From an uncultured Rhodospirillales bacterium (lineage in GTDB: Bacteria; Pseudomonadota; Alphaproteobacteria; Acetobacterales; Acetobacteraceae), in the NCBI GenBank assembly GCA_903843125.1, contig CAIMOR010000254.1:1-64000 (forward strand): 64,000 bases of DNA, given 5' to 3'. The position numbers were made by a program, and so were the translations under genes. The notes beneath the pieces were generated by a model, which was not told the DNA's origin, made no database searches, and worked only from the letters and a program-made list of their open reading frames with translations. Position 1 is the first letter of the stretch, and every line of letters begins with the position of its first letter. Below are positions 62,088 to 64,000 of this stretch, one piece after another.

Positions 62088-64000
62088 GCCCGGCCTGCCC
62101 TGGCCAGCGCTGCCAGCACCCGCGCCGGTGTGGCCGGCAGGTCCAGCACCTCGGCGCCCAGCGGGGCCAGCGCGTCGTTGATGGCGTTGACGATGGCCCC
62201 CGGTGGGCCAATCGCGCCGCTCTCGCCAATGCCCTTCTGGCCGAAGCGGGTCCAGGGGCTCGGCGTTTCCATGTGCTCTATCCGAATGTCAGGCACCTCG
62301 GTGGCGCCCGGCAGCAGGTAGTCGGCCAGGGTGCCGGCCAGCGGCTGGGCCTCGGTGTCGAAGGGCATTTCCTCGTACAGCGCGGTGCCGATGCCCTGCG
62401 CCGCGCCGCCCAGCACCTGGCCGTCCACGATCATCGGGTTCACCAGCACGCCGCCGTCTTCCACGATGACGTACTGCTCCAGCGTCACGTTGCCGGTCTC
62501 GGTATCCACCCGCGCCACCACGGCATGGGCGGCGTAGCTGTGGGTGCCGGTGTCGGGGTCCGGCCGGTAGCCGGCGGTCACGTCCAGCCCACCGCGGTCC
62601 ACATTGGCCGGCAGGTTCTGCGGGCTGCGGAACCAGGTTCGCGCCACCTGGTCAAGCGTCACCTGCGCCTCGCCATGGTGGATGGCGCCGGCCCGCAGCG
62701 AGCACCCCTCCACCGGGGCCTGCAGCAGCGCGGCGCCAATCGCCAGCGCGCGCTCGCCGAGCAGGCGGCAGGCTTCCGCCACCGCACCGCCGGCCATCAC
62801 CATGGCACGGCTGCCCCAGGTGCCCGTGCTGTAGGGCGTCAGCGCCGTATCGCCATGCACCAGCCGCACCCGGGCGGGGTCCACGCCCAAAATCTCATGC
62901 GCCACCTGGGCCAGCGTGGTTTCCAGCCCCTGGCCGTGGCTGTGCAGGCCAACGCGCAGTTCCAGCACGCCATCGGGCGTGAAGCGGGCCTGCGCCTGCT
63001 CGAAGCCAGGCACGAAGGGGATGCCCCAGCCGTGGTACACGCTGGTGCCGTGCGCGCCCTGTTCGCAGAACACGGAAAGCCCGAAGCCGACCGTCTCCCC
63101 CGCCGCCTGCCGGGCCCGCACCGCCGCGACATCAACCGCCGCCACCGCGCGCCGCAGCGCTTCGGGGTAGTCGCCACTGTCAAAGACCTTGCCGACCAGG
63201 TTGCGGTACGGCATCGCCGTGGGCGGCACCAGGTTGGCGGCGCGGATCGCCTGGGCGCTGATGCCGAGTTGGCGGGCCAGCGCGTCCAGCGTGGTTTCCA
63301 TGGCGTAGCACACGCCGGTGCGCGCCACGCCACGATAGGGCAGGATCGGCGGCTTGTTGGTGCAGGCCGAGACGGTGTGGAAGCGGAAGCGCGGCAGCAC
63401 GTAGGGGCCGGGGAAGATGCTGCCGATCTGCGCCGCTTCCAGGCAGGCGCTGAACGGATAGGCCGAGTAGGCACCGGCATCCACGGTGGCATCCACCGCC
63501 ACCCCCAGCAGCTTGCCCTTCGCGTCAGCCCAGGCCGTCACGTCGTAGAAATGCTCGCGGCAATTGGCGTTGGCGGTCAGCTGCTCCAGCCGGTCCTCCA
63601 GCCAGCGCACCGGGCGGCCGAGCCGCATCGCCAGCGCAGCGCAGACCAGCTCCTCCGGCAGCAGAATGCCCTTGTAGCCGAAGCCGCCGCCGACATCGGG
63701 CGCCACCACGCGCACCTGGCCCTCGTCCAGCCCCAGGCATTCGGCCAGGCCGGTCTTGGTCACGTGCGGCATCTGCGCGGCGGTGGTGACGATGAGCTGT
63801 TCCAGCCGCGGGTCCCACTCGGCCAGCACGCCACGCCCCTCAAGCGGCGCCATGGACTGCCGGGCGGTGCGGAGCCGGCGCCTCACCTTGGCGGCGGCAA
63901 TGGCGTCCAGGTCCGCGAGGTCTTCGTCTCGGCGGGTTTCCAGGAAGGCATTGTCCGGCCAATGCTCGTGGATCAGCGCGCTGCCGGGCGCGCGGGCGGC
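62084..64000 (-). CDS. Molybdopterin-binding large subunit of xanthine dehydrogenase family (5' end beyond window)
   Basis: DVGGGFGYKGILLPEELVCAALAMRLGRPVRWLEDR; GAIGPPGAIVNAINDAL; frame stays open to 64000. Confidence 0.93.
   Translation of the reverse strand, partial: AARAPGSALIHEHWPDNAFLETRRDEDLADLDAIAAAKVRRRLRTARQSMAPLEGRGVLAEWDPRLEQLIVTTAAQMPHVTKTGLAECLGLDEGQVRVVAPDVGGGFGYKGILLPEELVCAALAMRLGRPVRWLEDRLEQLTANANCREHFYDVTAWADAKGKLLGVAVDATVDAGAYSAYPFSACLEAAQIGSIFPGPYVLPRFRFHTVSACTNKPPILPYRGVARTGVCYAMETTLDALARQLGISAQAIRAANLVPPTAMPYRNLVGKVFDSGDYPEALRRAVAAVDVAAVRARQAAGETVGFGLSVFCEQGAHGTSVYHGWGIPFVPGFEQAQARFTPDGVLELRVGLHSHGQGLETTLAQVAHEILGVDPARVRLVHGDTALTPYSTGTWGSRAMVMAGGAVAEACRLLGERALAIGAALLQAPVEGCSLRAGAIHHGEAQVTLDQVARTWFRSPQNLPANVDRGGLDVTAGYRPDPDTGTHSYAAHAVVARVDTETGNVTLEQYVIVEDGGVLVNPMIVDGQVLGGAAQGIGTALYEEMPFDTEAQPLAGTLADYLLPGATEVPDIRIEHMETPSPWTRFGQKGIGESGAIGPPGAIVNAINDALAPLGAEVLDLPATPARVLAALARAGRA

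Noticed and set aside
60826-64000. Form I CO dehydrogenase (coxSML) identity
   Set aside because: Large subunit lacks the AYRCSFR motif; only the broader xanthine dehydrogenase family is supported
1-64000. Mobile elements, prophage, defence islands, toxin-antitoxin pairs
   Set aside because: No transposase, integrase, phage, restriction or toxin-antitoxin motifs recognised in any plausible ORF

Overview
64 kb of very GC-rich, densely coding bacterial DNA. Overall character (hopanoid genes, many Bug-type solute-binding proteins) suggests an Acetobacteraceae/Roseomonas-like alphaproteobacterium; that placement is inference. I support about 63 protein-coding genes. I saw no rRNA, tRNA, CRISPR array, transposase or phage gene. 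Main blocks: (i) amidase / polysaccharide deacetylase / MFS / DoxX / LysR, 0-5 kb; (ii) MlaA plus a hopanoid tail-modification cluster hpnI-hpnJ-(PNPOx-like)-hpnK-hpnL, 5-11 kb; (iii) orphan Bug-type binding proteins, five in the window, with no TctA/TctB partners; (iv) PhoD, enolase-superfamily, CoA-transferase and enoyl-CoA hydratase genes and a spermidine/putrescine-type ABC transporter, 15-25 kb; (v) catabolic cassettes with LLM flavoproteins, FAD enzymes, a MetE-like protein, a GMC oxidoreductase and a NicC-like hydroxylase, 25-37 kb; (vi) ACMSD-like, DUF1028, RidA, TauD and HpaB-like genes plus an ABC system with a fused double permease around an NtaA-like monooxygenase, 37-48 kb; (vii) two convergent operons at 47.8-56.3 kb (+) and 59.7-56.3 kb (-), with two Rieske oxygenases, SsuABC/TauABC-type transporters, a cyclic amidohydrolase and a cupin; (viii) RidA/MarR and a CoxS/CoxM/CoxL-type molybdenum hydroxylase, the last truncated by the window edge. 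The strongest new observation is that both operons in (vii) are preceded by near-identical GG-N10-GC sigma-54-type promoter sequences (TTGGCACGACTCGTGCT and CTGGCACGACACTTGC). This suggests one RpoN-controlled uptake and degradation system for an unknown N-containing compound. Other notable points: tandem 25-bp repeats at the 3' end of coxS that place stop codons in all three frames, an LTTR-type T-N11-A dyad, recurrent TAGGCT -10-like motifs, and two possibly leaderless genes. All assignments come from reading the sequence; no database search was run.
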